Shown here in pieces: positions 62,495 to 64,000 of a stretch of 64,000 bases of DNA. The stretch covers positions 434,001 to 498,000 of the forward strand of contig JAACJK010000167.1 in NCBI GenBank assembly GCA_013368325.1. Direction: 5' to 3'. Under the pieces are notes generated by a model, which was given only the letters and a program-made list of their open reading frames with translations, had not been told where the DNA came from and did not search any database. Every line of letters starts with the position of its first letter. The first letter of the stretch is position 1. This DNA is from Ephemerocybe angulata (Eukaryota; Basidiomycota; Agaricomycetes; Agaricales; Psathyrellaceae). The position numbers and the translations under genes were made by a program.

Positions 62495-64000
62495 CTAGTC
62501 GCGCAGCTGTATAACAGTCGCCATCTTCACTCCCCAACTATCCTTATCCAGCTTCTCAAGCGCCTCCGATCTTTGCTGGTCAGCAGGACCAGGTGACGCC
62601 CCCCTCGTCGACCCAATCCGTTTGAATGGCGATTCCTCCTGGATCAGCGAATGGAAGTTGACGGGAGACACCGAGAGGAACAGCTTGAAAAATCCTACAT
62701 CCTTGTCTCGGTCGTCCTCGAAGCAAAATTGCCAGGGTGTCGCAGCACCGTTGCCGTATCCAATATGGAACTGCGAGTGCGCTTCGAGAGGTGGGTCAAC
62801 ATTTCCCGTACCCGCGCCGAACGGTGCAGTGAACCAAGGGACTACAAAAGCAAATTTAGTGAAGGAAGATGAAAAGAGCTGACAGAACGTACTGATGGTA
62901 AGGTCATTGGGGTCAAAGTAGAACAGGTAAGGGTAGATAGGAACGTCCCCGTCGTTATACAGCGTCATCCCCAACGGCCTGTCCGCATCCGAGTCGGGCA
63001 CCCGGACCTCAGACGGCTCCGACACCAAGAGGTTTCCACCCTGCACCTTGTAATTTTCCGGCTCGAACGAGTCCATACCATCATCGTCTGGATCGATGGG
63101 CTCCAGATAGTGCAGCTCCATCCGTACTTGCGGGAACTCATTCTTTCCGCGACGATGGAGGTGGTAGTTGAAGTGCTGCCACGCCCCGATGATAGTCTGG
63201 ATATCCCCAGGAACGTCGCCTCTAAACTTGAAAGGAAATTGCCGAGGCAAGTACTCGTTCAGGAGGGGGTCGTTGCGGTACAGGTGGGCGAAGCTCCAAT
63301 CCTTTGCAACTTCGATGGTCAAGGACGCTTCATCCTCGTTGTCGACGGTAATGACCCTCCTCCCCGTCGCGGATTTGGGCGCGAGAAGGACTCTCTCAAG
63401 CCACGCCTTGTCGTTGGAGTACACCTTCGGAGGATCGTTCCCCCAATCGATCCGCTTCGCATAGAAATTCTTCGGGATCTTGAATTTCGGATGTCCAGGA
63501 GGGTGCTGAAGGAAAGCCGTCCCCGTTGCGACAGACTTTGCACTGAGAACGCCTATCTGAGGGTTGATGTTGCTGCCGTCCTCCAAATAGTTGTTCTCGT
63601 GGATGGCGAACAGCTCCCCGACCGTGATCCCCTGTGCCATGCCTGCATCGATAGACACTTGGACTTTCTTATCGTTGTCGAAGTATCGCTTGCAAGGGAT
63701 GTAAGCCGGGTCAGACCGTCGTCCTTGTCGATTGAAAAGTGGTCGATCGACATTGCTGCCCTCGCAATGTGGTGTTTGCCTAATCACCAAAGCTTAGCAG
63801 AACGCTATGAAAGAAACTCGTGAACATGCTTACCAGTGCGGCATCTTCAATCTTCCCATAAGCCCAGTATATGTCATCGTCTGAAGATTCACCTGCTGTA
63901 GATTGCTCAACAGCACAGAAGTGAACAGCCCCCGTCCATCATGCTCATACGCAACCCTATCCCTCCCACACGCAGCAAGCAAGACATGCGAATCTTGAAA
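62495..64000 (-). CDS. Caspase-like (peptidase C14) domain protein, 5' end outside window
   Basis: Minus strand; exons 64000-63834 (partial), 63779-62893 and 62841-62495, with introns of 54 and 51 bp. The first visible exon reads LLAACGRDRVAYEHDGRGLF and then TSVLLSNLQQ, with the LAACG/GRGLF pattern at the end of the caspase fold where the catalytic Cys region lies. Next comes the QTPHCEGSNVDRPLFN segment shared by Agaricomycete caspase-domain proteins. About 400 residues follow with no enzyme motif, apparently beta-rich. The catalytic His is off the window. Such proteins are numerous in mushrooms and are suspected cell-death or NLR-linked effectors; that role is inference. The second intron is in phase, so reading through it would add 17 residues. 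Confidence 0.8.

Overview
The window reads as nuclear DNA of a filamentous basidiomycete, most likely an Agaricomycete. The three host genes at the right end have many 44-63 bp introns with GT..CTRAC..AG signals. They encode a fungal-type three-domain tRNA ligase, an Rtc1/WDR24-type WD40-RING protein and a caspase-like (peptidase C14) protein of a kind that is expanded in mushrooms and their relatives. The species cannot be named from the sequence alone.

Layout. From 1 to about 54,390 the window is a transposon graveyard, mostly AT-rich between 3.5 and 39 kb, with no convincing intact host gene. It holds: (i) many broken copies of one non-LTR retrotransposon (LINE) with a zinc-knuckle ORF1 and an endonuclease/reverse-transcriptase ORF2 (1-3489, 8055-10380, 24489-24645, 25090-25770, 31325-31620, 39035-43235); (ii) a nearly complete Ty1/copia element on the minus strand (44.4-50.3 kb) split by a 584-bp solo LTR; (iii) two complete gag-only LTR retrotransposons (18062-19605 and 52162-53802), each with 5-bp target duplications; (iv) a hAT-type fold-back MITE seen twice (22755-23053 and 43357-43674) with 8-bp target duplications; (v) a Helitron-like 3' terminus (51073-51102); (vi) a large, odd family of non-autonomous elements whose ends are arrays of short AGTCCA/AGTTCA motifs; (vii) a Tc1-like transposase remnant, tRNA-like SINE pieces, and several ORFs I do not recognise.

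From 54,399 to 64,000 the DNA is GC-balanced, gene-dense and free of recognisable transposons. rtc1 (minus) and trl1 (plus) are transcribed divergently from a 107-bp shared intergenic region, and the caspase-like gene (minus) runs off the right edge. trl1 joins tRNA exons after intron removal; Rtc1 is a subunit of the SEA/GATOR2 complex on the vacuole that signals amino-acid status to TORC1.

Main points in the hunt: the subterminal-repeat elements; the gag-only elements, one of which shares an unusual half-tRNA-iMet primer-binding site with the nearby copia element; nested insertions dated by target duplications; and a tandemly duplicated, intron-carrying module at 34.8-35.6 kb. All family names come from motif recognition by eye, and no database search was run.
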